Positions 1 to 7,472 of a DNA stretch of 64,000 nucleotides are shown piece after piece (positions within the stretch are counted from its first letter, which is position 1; each line of letters opens with the position of its first letter). The notes under the pieces were generated by a model that was given only the letters and a program-made list of their open reading frames with translations, ran no database searches and was not told the origin of the DNA. Made by a program: the position numbers and the translations under genes. Source of the stretch: RPQJ01 sp963732375 (GTDB taxonomy: Bacteria > Pseudomonadota > Gammaproteobacteria > Steroidobacterales > Steroidobacteraceae); contig CAVSZE010000012.1 of the NCBI GenBank assembly GCA_963732375.1, positions 124,001 through 188,000 on the forward strand, in the 5' to 3' direction.

Positions 1-245
1 TCCCGCAGGCCGTGATCGCGCTGAAGCAGGGCGCGGGCCGGCTGATTCGCGACGAAGCGGATTTCGGCGTGGTGATGATCTGCGACACTCGCCTGGTGAC
101 CAAGGGCTACGGGCGTGCGTTCATCACCAGCCTGCCGCCGATGAAGCGCACTCGCGAACTCGAGGAAGTTCGGCAGTTCCTGACGGAACGACTCGGTGAA
201 GGCGTTCTGGCGCCTGCACTTTCCGCCCCCGATCTTCTCCCGTAG
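1..245 (+). CDS. DinG/YoaA-family ATP-dependent DNA helicase, C-terminal end (partial)
   Basis: The 5' end is cut off by the window; only the last 80 or so residues are present, read in frame from base 3 to a TAG at 243-245. The visible part carries LKQGAGRLIRDEAD and a CDTRL segment followed by KGYG, which matches the last helicase motifs (V/VI, with the arginine-finger QGxGRxIR) of the XPD-like superfamily 2 helicases DinG and YoaA. Proteins of this family are iron-sulphur helicases involved in DNA repair and R-loop removal. In many gammaproteobacteria yoaA lies directly before tsaB (yeaZ), as here with a 9-base gap, so YoaA is the more likely of the two. The iron-sulphur and Walker regions are outside the window. 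Confidence 0.85.
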   Translation, partial: PQAVIALKQGAGRLIRDEADFGVVMICDTRLVTKGYGRAFITSLPPMKRTRELEEVRQFLTERLGEGVLAPALSAPDLLP

Positions 246-254
246 GCTCGCCCC

Positions 255-974
255 ATGCGCCTGCTTGCCCTCGACACGTCCACCGAAGCCTGCTCCGCGG
301 CGCTGATGCTCGACGATGTGATCCGCCTGCGCTTCGAGCTTACCGAGCGCAGCCACGCGGAGCTGATCCTGCCGATGATCGACTCACTGCTCGCGGAGGC
401 AGGCGTCGCGCTCACGAGCCTTGACGGCCTCGCGTTTGGGCGGGGTCCCGGCGGCTTCACGGGCCTGCGGATCGCGGCCGGCGTCGCGCAGGGTCTCGCG
501 TTCGGTGCCGGCCTGCCCGTGGCCCCGGTCTCCAGCCTCGCGGCAGTGGCCGAGCAGGTCGAGGCGGGCAAGGGCCAGCGAATACTGGTGTGCAACGACG
601 CACGCATGGGCGAACTCTACTGGGCCGTGTTCGAGCGGCGAGGCGATGGCGGCATCGCGGGGCCCGGGGAGGTCGGTATCCAGCCGATGGGCGCAGAGCT
701 CGTCACGTCGCCTGAGCGCGTGGCATTCGGCGTCGCCCAATTGCAGCATGCGGCGGGCAACGGGATCGACAGGCACCCGGGACTGCGCGCAAGACTCGAG
801 ACGGCCGGAATTCGTCTGCACGACGACCTGTATCCCAGGGCGGACGCGATCGCCCGGCTCGGCGCCGTCGAGCTTGCGGCAGGCCGCGGCGTGGACGCTG
901 CGCTCGCGTTACCGATTTATGTCCGCGACGATGTCGCGCGGCCGTCAGCGAGGACCGTAACCGTAGTGTCATAA
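255..974 (+). CDS. tsaB: tRNA threonylcarbamoyladenosine biosynthesis protein TsaB
   Basis: A 239-residue protein of the ASKHA fold. It begins MRLLALDTST and has the glycine-rich GRGPGGFTGLR segment at about residues 62-72, the hallmark of TsaB (formerly YeaZ). TsaB is the scaffold partner of TsaD and TsaE in making the t6A base at position 37 of ANN-decoding tRNAs. The length fits the family (E. coli 231). It starts at ATG 255, 9 bases after the helicase stop. The last codons overlap a candidate Pho box (955-972) for the following phoB gene, so the end of this gene may double as regulatory DNA. Confidence 0.95.
   Translation: MRLLALDTSTEACSAALMLDDVIRLRFELTERSHAELILPMIDSLLAEAGVALTSLDGLAFGRGPGGFTGLRIAAGVAQGLAFGAGLPVAPVSSLAAVAEQVEAGKGQRILVCNDARMGELYWAVFERRGDGGIAGPGEVGIQPMGAELVTSPERVAFGVAQLQHAAGNGIDRHPGLRARLETAGIRLHDDLYPRADAIARLGAVELAAGRGVDAALALPIYVRDDVARPSARTVTVVS
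955..972 (+). promoter_or_regulatory. Candidate Pho box before phoB
   Basis: Two 7-base units spaced exactly 11 bases apart, CCGTAAC at 955 and GTGTCAT at 966, resemble the PhoB half-site CTGTCAT (about 5 of 7, counting C or T at the last position, and 6 of 7). A possible -10 element, TAATCC, lies at 985-990, about 12 bases after the box, close to the usual PhoB geometry. The site sits inside the last codons of tsaB and 49 bases before the phoB start. Positive autoregulation of phoB is well known in enterobacteria, but this box is weaker than those before the porin and pstS. Confidence 0.5.
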
Positions 975-1020
975 TCGTCGCGCCTAATCCGGGCGTTATC
1001 CCAACGGCATTCGAGGCGAG

Positions 1021-1716
1021 ATGACGGGCAGGCAGATCCTGGTGGTCGAGGACGAGAAGCCCATCCGGGACATGATCGCCTTTGGCCTGCGTCGGGCCGG
1101 CTTCGAGGTGCTCGAGGCGGAAGACGCGTCTTCGGCCCGGGGCGCGATCGCGGATCGCCGCCCGGACCTGCTGCTGGTGGACTGGATGTTGCCCGACCAG
1201 AGCGGTCTCGACCTTACGCGTGCCATCCGGCGTAACAAGGAAACCGAGGACTTGCCGGTCATCATGCTGACCGCGCGTGCCGCCGAGCAGGACAAGGTGT
1301 CGGGGCTCGAGGTCGGTGCCGACGATTACCTGACCAAGCCTTTCAGCACCCGTGAGCTCGTGGCACGCATACACGCGGTGCTGCGACGTGCGGTGCCGGG
1401 CGGAGAGGCGGGCACGATCGAGTCGGGCGGCCTGGCGATGGACACACTGAGCCACCGCGTGACCGCGAATGGCGAGGCTGTGACGCTCGGCCCGACCGAG
1501 TACAAGCTGCTCAAGTTCTTCATGGAGCATCCCGAACGCGTGTACACGCGCGGCCAGCTGCTGGACCGGATCTGGGGCGGCGCCGTGTATATCGAGGAGC
1601 GCACCGTGGACGTGCACGTGCGCCGCCTGCGCAAGGCGCTCGAGCCCTCCGGCCTCGATTCGCTGGTCCAGACCGTGCGCGGATCGGGCTATCGATTTTC
1701 GGCGCGACCGGAGTAG
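1021..1716 (+). CDS. phoB: Phosphate regulon response regulator PhoB
   Basis: A 231-residue OmpR/PhoB-type response regulator. The receiver domain fills about residues 1-120, with the acidic pair in VEDEKP, the phosphoacceptor Asp54 in LLVDWMLP, the Thr of MLTAR and the Lys of LTKPFS. The winged-helix DNA-binding domain follows (about 130-231, with LGPTEYKLLKFF and RTVDVHVRRLRK). The PhoB assignment over other OmpR-type regulators rests on the DWMLPD segment, the adjacent phoR and the Pho genes nearby. When phosphorylated by PhoR it binds Pho boxes and recruits RNA polymerase at phosphate-starvation genes. ATG 1021 follows a GAGGCGAG ribosome site. phoR begins 18 bases downstream. Confidence 0.96.
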   Translation: MTGRQILVVEDEKPIRDMIAFGLRRAGFEVLEAEDASSARGAIADRRPDLLLVDWMLPDQSGLDLTRAIRRNKETEDLPVIMLTARAAEQDKVSGLEVGADDYLTKPFSTRELVARIHAVLRRAVPGGEAGTIESGGLAMDTLSHRVTANGEAVTLGPTEYKLLKFFMEHPERVYTRGQLLDRIWGGAVYIEERTVDVHVRRLRKALEPSGLDSLVQTVRGSGYRFSARPE

Positions 1717-1734
1717 CGCCTCGCGAGGCGCATC

Positions 1735-3033
1735 GTGTTACGCCCCGCAATTCGGCACGTCGTCGGCATCATTGCTGTACTGCTGGTCGCGGCTGGCGTC
1801 GGCTCGCTGGCCGGTAACGCCGCGGTATTCCTCGCGCTCGCGCTTGCAGCGTTGCTTGCCTTCGAAGTTCGCAACCTGCTGCGATTCGAGCGCTGGCTGC
1901 GTCGAAAGGACATCGAGTCGCCACCGGACATCACCGGGCTGTGGGGCGAGGTGGTCGCCACGACCAGTCGCCTGCATCGACGCAAGCTTTTTCACGAGCA
2001 GCGCGTAACCTCGCTGCTGCGCGAATTTCGCCGCATGGCGTCTGCCATCCCGGAAGGCGTCGTGCTGCTGACCCGTACGCGCGAGATCACCTGGCTGAAT
2101 GCCGCGGCTGGCCGCTGGCTGGGGCTGGACCGAAAGGGCGATCGCGGCATGCGGGTCGAGAACATCGTGCGCCACCCGGTCGTCGTCGCGTACCTCGAGG
2201 ACCCGGAGGGCCAACCGCCACCGCGGGTGCAGATGCCGGGGCAGGAAGAACGCTGGCTCGAGTTCCACCTGGTCAGGAATCCGGCTGGAGAGCAGCAGCT
2301 GCTGCTGGTGCGCGATGTGACCAGCGAGGCGCGCCTCGATGCGATGCGCAAGGACTTCGTCGCCAATGCATCCCACGAGCTGCGTTCGCCGCTCACAGTG
2401 ATCGGCGGCTATCTCGATGCGATGGAAGACGACACATCGCTCGATGCGGGCTGGCACGAACCCGTGAAGGAGATGCGCCGGCAGTCGGACCGGATGCGCG
2501 GCATCGTCGAGGACCTGCTCGAGCTCTCGAGGCTCGAGGCCAGGGGCGGCCCGGCCGAGAAGAGCCCGGTGGATGTCGCCGGGCTGCTGGCTGCGCTGCG
2601 CAAGGAGGTGCTCGCCCAGCCGGAGCCGGCGCCGCCGATGGAACTCGACACGCAGGCAGACGCCTGCCTGCTCGGCTCCGAAACGGAGCTGCACTCGATC
2701 GCCTCGAACCTGGTCCGCAACGCAGTCAAATACACGCCGCCGTCCGGCAGTATCGTCGTCCGGTGGTGGGTGGACGGGCGCGGTGGCCACCTGAGCGTCA
2801 AGGACACCGGGATCGGCATCCCGGCCGAGCACCTGCCACGCCTGACCGAGCGCTTCTATCGTGTGGACGCGGGCCGTTCGCGCAAGCTCGGCGGCTCGGG
2901 ACTCGGCCTCGCGATCGTCAAGCACGCGCTTCAGCGGCACGATGGCCGGCTGGAGGTCGAGAGTGTCGAAGGCAAGGGCAGCACGTTCACCTGCCATTTC
3001 CCGGCGGCAAGGGTCGGCCGAATCACGCACTAG
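1735..3033 (+). CDS. phoR: Phosphate regulon sensor histidine kinase PhoR
   Basis: A 432-residue inner-membrane histidine kinase starting at GTG 1735. The first 45 or so residues are hydrophobic with a short polar break, as in PhoR, which has no large periplasmic sensor domain. A basic linker (RFERWLRRKD) and a PAS-like region (about 95-190, with ITWLNAAAGRWLGL) follow. The dimerisation domain has the phosphorylated His214 in NASHELRSPL. The ATPase domain shows NAVKYTPP (N box), DTGIGIP (G1) and GGSGLGLAIVKH (G2). PhoR phosphorylates PhoB under phosphate limitation and is held in check by the Pst transporter through PhoU. It forms an operon with phoB. Confidence 0.95.
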   Translation: MLRPAIRHVVGIIAVLLVAAGVGSLAGNAAVFLALALAALLAFEVRNLLRFERWLRRKDIESPPDITGLWGEVVATTSRLHRRKLFHEQRVTSLLREFRRMASAIPEGVVLLTRTREITWLNAAAGRWLGLDRKGDRGMRVENIVRHPVVVAYLEDPEGQPPPRVQMPGQEERWLEFHLVRNPAGEQQLLLVRDVTSEARLDAMRKDFVANASHELRSPLTVIGGYLDAMEDDTSLDAGWHEPVKEMRRQSDRMRGIVEDLLELSRLEARGGPAEKSPVDVAGLLAALRKEVLAQPEPAPPMELDTQADACLLGSETELHSIASNLVRNAVKYTPPSGSIVVRWWVDGRGGHLSVKDTGIGIPAEHLPRLTERFYRVDAGRSRKLGGSGLGLAIVKHALQRHDGRLEVESVEGKGSTFTCHFPAARVGRITH

Positions 3034-3106
3034 GCAACGGACTGCGTTCCGCCATCGGGCCAAGCCGTCAGCCTGGCGTGTACTCGTGGCATTCCAGCCA
3101 CAGTCA

Positions 3107-3139
3107 CTGACACGTCTCTGTAACACAGCGCGCTTATAA
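3107..3139 (+). promoter_or_regulatory. Pho box and -10 element of the porin promoter
   Basis: CTGACAC at 3107-3113 and CTGTAAC at 3118-3124 are two copies of the PhoB half-site spaced exactly 11 bases apart. A good -10 element, TTATAA (3134-3139), lies about 10 bases after the second copy. In PhoB-dependent promoters the Pho box takes the place of the -35 element at this same distance. The porin start codon is at 3228, giving a leader of about 80 bases. This is the clearest of the three candidate Pho boxes in spacing and -10 quality. Confidence 0.75.
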
Positions 3140-3227
3140 AGGCGCCCATCGAATCCGCTCGTGTGTGTCAGTTGCGTTGCGGGTCGTAGTCATGTCGTTC
3201 AGTTACCACTACCGTGAGGGGACCACC

Positions 3228-4688
3228 GTGAGAAATACCCTGCTCGCCGCGGCCGTTGCCGCGACACTCGCCATGGCTTCGGCCGACGCTTCGGCAGCCA
3301 CCGGCGGCACCGCGACCAAGGCGGAAATCCAGGCCATGCAGGCGCAGATGCAGGCGCTCGCAGACCGCTTGAACAAGCTCGAGGCCGCAAACAGCGCGCT
3401 GCAGAACGAGAACGCGCAGCTCAAGGCAGGCAGCGAGCAACGTGACTCCGAGATCGATTACCTGAAGGAGCAGACCAAGACGCTGCGCCAGGAATCAGCG
3501 GAATCGACCGGGGAGATCAGCAAGGTGAAGGGTGCCGACTGGGCCAGCCGCATCAAGTTCAAGGGCGACTTCCGCACGCGCGAGGAATACATCGCGAAGG
3601 AGCGTGTAACGGGTTCCCCGCCCACGGTCACCGATCCGTCCACATTGTCCGTCGACAACGCGGCGGACCAGTGGCGCACGCGTTTCCGTTTCCGGCTCGG
3701 CGCCGAGGCCAAGGTCACCGATAACTCGAAGGTCGTGTTCCAGATCGCGTCCGGCGACGGGGACCCACGCTCCACCAACCAGACCTTCACGCAGGAGTCG
3801 TCCGGCAAGGGCATCTACATCACCCAGGCGTATGCCGACTGGAAATTCATGGATGGAGCGAACCTGTTGCTGGGCAAGCAGTCGCTGCCGTTCTGGCGGC
3901 CGGGCCAGAGCTTCTTCTGGGACGGTGACGTCAATCCGGAAGCGGTCGCGGTGACCTTCAATCGTGGCATGTTCTTCGGCAGCGGCTATGCCTGGATGGT
4001 GCAGGAGAACGCCAACGGCAATCCGAACTATGTCAACGTTGATCCGACCATCTTCGGCACCCAGCTGGGCCTGGTGTTCCCGTTGTTCGGTGGCGAGACC
4101 AGGGTTGCGGCGCAGTACTACAACCTGACAAACGGCAAGGGCAACGCGCCGTTCTACAACGGCAATGCGTTCGGCAATACCACCTACAAGCGCAACCTGA
4201 ACGGCTCCAGCACGGCGACCAACGTGCTGATGTACGACTACGAGGTCCTGCAACTTTCCGGGCAGATGGGCATGACGGTAGCCAGCCTGCCATTCAGCGT
4301 CTGGGGAGACTACGCGCAGAACATGGCGTCCAACGTCAAGTACGACACCGCCTGGTCACTCGGCGCCACGCTGGGCAAGGCCTCGAACGCCAAGACCTGG
4401 GAAGCCGGGGTGCTGTACCAGTCGATGGATAGCGACGCGATGTTCGCCCAGTTCATCGACTCCGACTTTGGTGGCGGTGTCACCGGCGTGGACGGCTGGG
4501 CATTCAAGGCTGGCTACGCGCCGGTCAAGAACGTCACGCTCAACGCGACGTACTTCCTCAACACCACCAACATCAATACCGCGGCAGTCAGCGGCAACGT
4601 GGCGAGCGGGCCGTACGCGGGGCCGTACGCGGTCGGCAAGAACATGAACTACGACCGATTGCAGCTCGACATCAACTACAAGTTCTAA
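3228..4688 (+). CDS. Outer-membrane porin, putative phosphate-starvation porin
   Basis: A 486-residue secreted protein. I chose GTG 3228, which follows a GAGGGG ribosome site (3216-3221) and gives a clean signal peptide (MRNTLLAAAVAATLAMASADASA); an upstream GTG at 3165 would put 21 unlikely residues before it. After the signal comes a coiled coil (about residues 30-100, rich in QAQMQAL and KLEAANSALQNEN), then a beta-barrel-like region with alternating aromatic residues. The protein ends in phenylalanine (INYKF), the usual outer-membrane barrel signature. The layout fits the 'putative porin' family (Porin_5-like) with an N-terminal trimerising coiled coil, rather than classic OprO/OprP. The Pho box upstream suggests it takes up phosphate or another anion; that substrate is inferred. 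Confidence 0.8.
   Translation: MRNTLLAAAVAATLAMASADASAATGGTATKAEIQAMQAQMQALADRLNKLEAANSALQNENAQLKAGSEQRDSEIDYLKEQTKTLRQESAESTGEISKVKGADWASRIKFKGDFRTREEYIAKERVTGSPPTVTDPSTLSVDNAADQWRTRFRFRLGAEAKVTDNSKVVFQIASGDGDPRSTNQTFTQESSGKGIYITQAYADWKFMDGANLLLGKQSLPFWRPGQSFFWDGDVNPEAVAVTFNRGMFFGSGYAWMVQENANGNPNYVNVDPTIFGTQLGLVFPLFGGETRVAAQYYNLTNGKGNAPFYNGNAFGNTTYKRNLNGSSTATNVLMYDYEVLQLSGQMGMTVASLPFSVWGDYAQNMASNVKYDTAWSLGATLGKASNAKTWEAGVLYQSMDSDAMFAQFIDSDFGGGVTGVDGWAFKAGYAPVKNVTLNATYFLNTTNINTAAVSGNVASGPYAGPYAVGKNMNYDRLQLDINYKF
4608..4631 (+). repeat. 12-bp tandem duplication in the porin gene
   Basis: Two perfect copies of GGGCCGTACGCG stand in tandem and in frame, encoding Gly-Pro-Tyr-Ala twice close to the porin C terminus. 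The codons are identical in both copies, which suggests recent slippage. The place, just before the final strand, is where a surface loop would be expected. Confidence 0.75.
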
Positions 4689-4705
4689 GGACCTGCCGGT
4701 CCACA

Positions 4706-4741
4706 GCGGCCCCGGTGCGCGTTCGCGCGCATCGGGGCCGC
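4706..4741 (+). terminator. Strong hairpin after the porin gene
   Basis: A 16-bp stem with one G-T pair closes a TTCG loop (4722-4725), starting 18 bases after the porin stop. No T tract follows (the next bases are AATGCTG), so it may act as an mRNA-stabilising end or a weak or Rho-assisted terminator rather than a textbook intrinsic one. Confidence 0.6.
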
Positions 4742-4776
4742 AATGCTGTACCGCCCCGGCAGCATGGGCATACCGC

Positions 4777-4805
4777 TTGCCCGTGGAATCGGGCTAATGT
4801 ATACG
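4777..4805 (+). promoter_or_regulatory. Possible sigma-70 promoter of the first phoU
   Basis: TTGCCC (4777-4782) and TATACG (4800-4805) are separated by 17 bases, 23 bases before the phoU start. No Pho-box-like repeat is seen here, so this phoU may be expressed independently of phosphate. Assigned by eye only. Confidence 0.45.
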
Positions 4806-4827
4806 GTCGCATTCCCCGGAGGCCCGC

Positions 4828-5571
4828 ATGGAAACGTCCGACCTGTCGCATCACATCATGAGCCGCTTCAATGCGGACCTGGAGGGAGTGCGGTCCTCGG
4901 TCCTGCAGATGGGCGGAATGGTCGAGCAGCAGCTGCTCGACGGCGTGAAGGCGCTTTACACCGGCGACAGCAGGCTGGGTGAGGAAGTGGTGCGCCTCGA
5001 CCACAAGGTCAACTCCATGGAAGTGGCGATCGACGAAGACTGCAGCCGCATCCTGGCGACCCGCAGCCCGACTGCATCGGACCTGCGGCTGATCGTCGCG
5101 GTCATCAAGACCATTACGGACCTCGAGCGTATCGGCGACGAAGCTGAAAAGCTCGGCCGCATCGCATCTCGCATGGCAACTCTCGAGCGGCCGACTGACC
5201 GTTACCGCGAGATCAAGCACATCGGCGACCTGGTTGCGGACATGCTGCACGGCGCGCTCGACGCGGTGGCACGCATGGACACCGAGTCGGCGCTCGCGGT
5301 GGCCCGCAAGGACCGCACCGTGGACGAGGAATACGAGGCGGTCCAGCGCCAGTGCATCACGTTCATGATGGAAGACCCTCGCTCGATCCGCCGCGCGCTT
5401 GATGTCTTGTTCGTCGCGCGGGCGCTGGAGCGCATTGGCGACCACGCCAAGAACATCTGCGAATACGTGATCTACATGGTGTTCGCCAAGGACATACGAC
5501 ACCTGTCCATCGAAGACGTCGAGACGCAGCTGGGCGCTGCGCGCGGTGCCCGTACCGGCGGTGCGGGCTGA
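4828..5571 (+). CDS. phoU: Phosphate-signalling regulator PhoU (first copy)
   Basis: A 247-residue all-helical protein of the PhoU family, built of two similar three-helix bundles. Each repeat has its acidic metal-binding motif: DLERIGDEAEKLGR in the first and ALERIGDHAKNICEY in the second. PhoU links the Pst transporter to PhoR and keeps the Pho regulon off when phosphate is plentiful. The start METSDLSHHIMSRFNADL matches the usual PhoU N terminus, and GGAGG precedes ATG 4828 by 5 bases. It stands apart from the pst genes, between the porin and dsbB, while a second PhoU follows pstB at 11398. Either could be the main PstB/PhoR partner; this one looks the more canonical at its N terminus. Confidence 0.9.
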   Translation: METSDLSHHIMSRFNADLEGVRSSVLQMGGMVEQQLLDGVKALYTGDSRLGEEVVRLDHKVNSMEVAIDEDCSRILATRSPTASDLRLIVAVIKTITDLERIGDEAEKLGRIASRMATLERPTDRYREIKHIGDLVADMLHGALDAVARMDTESALAVARKDRTVDEEYEAVQRQCITFMMEDPRSIRRALDVLFVARALERIGDHAKNICEYVIYMVFAKDIRHLSIEDVETQLGAARGARTGGAG

Positions 5572-5573
5572 TC

Positions 5574-6098
5574 ATGGAGAAAACCGCAATGATGCCCGCA
5601 TGGTTGACCCGTCGCACCGGTAACCTGCTTGGATTCCTGGCCTGCGCGGGGCTGATGTCGTATGCGCTCTTCGTGCAGTACGGGCTGCGCCTCGAACCCT
5701 GTCCGCTGTGTGTGCTGCAGCGTGTGTCGGTGATCACGGCCGGGCTGCTGTTCCTCGCGGCATTCATCCACGACCCGGGGAATCGTTGGGCCCGGGTATA
5801 CGGCGTGTTGATCGACTTGGCGGCGCTCGGCGGCATCCTGGTCGCATCGCGCCACATCTGGATCATCGCGCAGCCGCCCGGGTCGGTCGCCGAGTGCGGC
5901 GCGAGCCTCGACTACATGATGGACGTGCTGCCAATGCACGAGGTGCTGGGCAAGGTGCTGTCCGGTTCCGGCGAATGCGCGAAGATCGACTGGATGTTCC
6001 TCGGCCTCAACATGCCGACCTGGGTGCTGATGTGCCTGGTGGGCGTGGGGCTCTGGGGCGTGCTCACCAACTGGTTCGCGCCCGCGGCGAGGAAGTGA
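5574..6098 (+). CDS. dsbB: Disulfide bond formation protein DsbB
   Basis: A 174-residue inner-membrane protein with four predicted membrane helices. The first periplasmic loop holds Cys43-Pro-Leu-Cys46 (EPCPLCVLQR), and the second holds Cys108 (AECGAS) and Cys135 (GECAKID). These are the two redox pairs by which DsbB reoxidises DsbA and passes electrons to quinone. The length matches E. coli DsbB (176). ATG 5574 is 3 bases after the phoU stop; ATG 5589 is an alternative start. The gene ends 28 bases from the convergent dapE with no obvious terminator between them. Confidence 0.95.
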   Translation: MEKTAMMPAWLTRRTGNLLGFLACAGLMSYALFVQYGLRLEPCPLCVLQRVSVITAGLLFLAAFIHDPGNRWARVYGVLIDLAALGGILVASRHIWIIAQPPGSVAECGASLDYMMDVLPMHEVLGKVLSGSGECAKIDWMFLGLNMPTWVLMCLVGVGLWGVLTNWFAPAARK

Positions 6099-6126
6099 TC
6101 GCCGATCATCGCTCGCTGGCCGCGGG

Positions 6127-7269
6127 TCACTGGCGGCCGGGGTCCCCGAGCACTTTTTCCATCACCCGCTCGTAGATCAGCGACAGCGCGTCCACGTCCG
6201 CGACCCGCACGCATTCGTTCACCTTGTGGATCGTGGCGTTTGCGACCCCGATCTCCACCACCTGCGCGCCGGTTGGTGCGATGAAACGTCCGTCGGACGT
6301 GCCGCCGGTGGTCGAGAACGCGGGCTGCACGCCGGTGACATCGCTGACGGCCGCCGATACCGCTTCGGTCAGCAGCCCAGGGTGCGTGAAGAATGGCAGT
6401 CCCGACACGAACCACTCGAGCGTGTAGTTCACGCGGTGACGGTCGAGGATTTCGTGCACCGCAAGCTGCAGCGATTCCACGGTCTGCTCGGTCGAGAATC
6501 GCAGGTTGAAGCGCACCTTCATTTCGCCCGGGATCACGTTCGGCGCGCCGGTGCCGGCCGAGAGATTCGAGACCTGGAAAGACGTCGGCTGGAAATACTC
6601 GTTGCCCTGGTCCCAGTGCCGTGCCACCAGCTCCGCAAGGGCGGGGGCGAAACCGTGCACCGGGTTGTCGGCCAGGTGAGGGTAGGCGATGTGGCCCTGC
6701 ACGCCGTGCACGGTCAGGCGTCCCGACAGCGACCCGCGCCGGCCGATCTTGATCGTGTCGCCGAGCCGCTCGTGGCTGGTGGGCTCGCCGACCACGCAAT
6801 AGTCGATTTTCTCGCCGCGGGCCTCGAGCATGTCCACCACGCGCTTCGTGCCGTCGATCGCCGGGCCTTCCTCATCACTGGTCAGCAGGAACGCAAGGCT
6901 GCCGGCATGCCGAGGATGGCCGATGACGAACCGCTCGGTCGCCGTGACCATTGCCGCGAGTCCGCTCTTCATGTCGGCCGCGCCGCGTCCGTACAGGACA
7001 CCGTCCAGGATCACCGGGGCGAACGGGTCGGTGCGCCAGTCTTCGCGAGGACCGGTGGGCACGACGTCGGTGTGGCCGGCGAAGCAGAGCACCGGCTGGT
7101 CGGAGCCGCGCCGGGCCCACAGGTTATCGACCGGCCCGAATTTCAGCCGCTCGATTCGGAACGCGAGCGGCTCGAGGCGGGCCTCGATCAGGTCCAGGCA
7201 GCCGTGGTCGTCGGGGCTGACCGAGGGCCGGCGCATCAGGTCTTCGGTGATTTCGAGCGTTGGTGACAT
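6127..7269 (-). CDS. dapE: Succinyl-diaminopimelate desuccinylase
   Basis: A 380-residue M20-family zinc peptidase that removes succinate from N-succinyl-LL-diaminopimelate in the lysine and peptidoglycan pathway. Metal ligands and catalytic residues are in place: His66 and Asp68 (FAGHTDVVPTG), Asp99 (GRGAADMKSG) and Glu133-Glu134 (TSDEEGPA). The start at 7269 gives MSPTLEITEDLMRRPSVSPDD, which lines up with E. coli DapE; an ATG at 7308 would add 13 unsupported residues. There is no clear ribosome site. The gene is divergent from pstS, sharing the 203-base region that holds the pstS Pho box. dapD, which acts on the step before succinyl-DAP formation, lies at 12174-13013. Confidence 0.95.
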   Translation of the reverse strand: MSPTLEITEDLMRRPSVSPDDHGCLDLIEARLEPLAFRIERLKFGPVDNLWARRGSDQPVLCFAGHTDVVPTGPREDWRTDPFAPVILDGVLYGRGAADMKSGLAAMVTATERFVIGHPRHAGSLAFLLTSDEEGPAIDGTKRVVDMLEARGEKIDYCVVGEPTSHERLGDTIKIGRRGSLSGRLTVHGVQGHIAYPHLADNPVHGFAPALAELVARHWDQGNEYFQPTSFQVSNLSAGTGAPNVIPGEMKVRFNLRFSTEQTVESLQLAVHEILDRHRVNYTLEWFVSGLPFFTHPGLLTEAVSAAVSDVTGVQPAFSTTGGTSDGRFIAPTGAQVVEIGVANATIHKVNECVRVADVDALSLIYERVMEKVLGDPGRQ

Positions 7270-7381
7270 TGATTTGTAACGTTCAAGTGGCAGGTTCTGC
7301 GCGGCCATGGAGCGTCGGGCACGGCACGCGGTGTATATCGGAGCGGGCACGGAGGCACAAGTCATGGTGCTTCGAGCCCGC

Positions 7382-7399
7382 CTGTAATACTCCTGTCAC
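7382..7399 (+). promoter_or_regulatory. Pho box before pstS
   Basis: CTGTAAT (7382-7388) and CTGTCAC (7393-7399) are near-perfect PhoB half-sites spaced exactly 11 bases apart, 74 bases before the pstS start. The expected -10 position (about 7409-7416) has only a poor match (CACACT), as is common in activator-dependent promoters. The site is also 113 bases before the divergent dapE start. Confidence 0.8.
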
Positions 7400-7472
7400 A
7401 AGCTCCCCGCACACTCCGCGCATCGATTGGTCCGGTCTTTACAGCACCCCAACGTTGCAGAGGGTTAACTCC

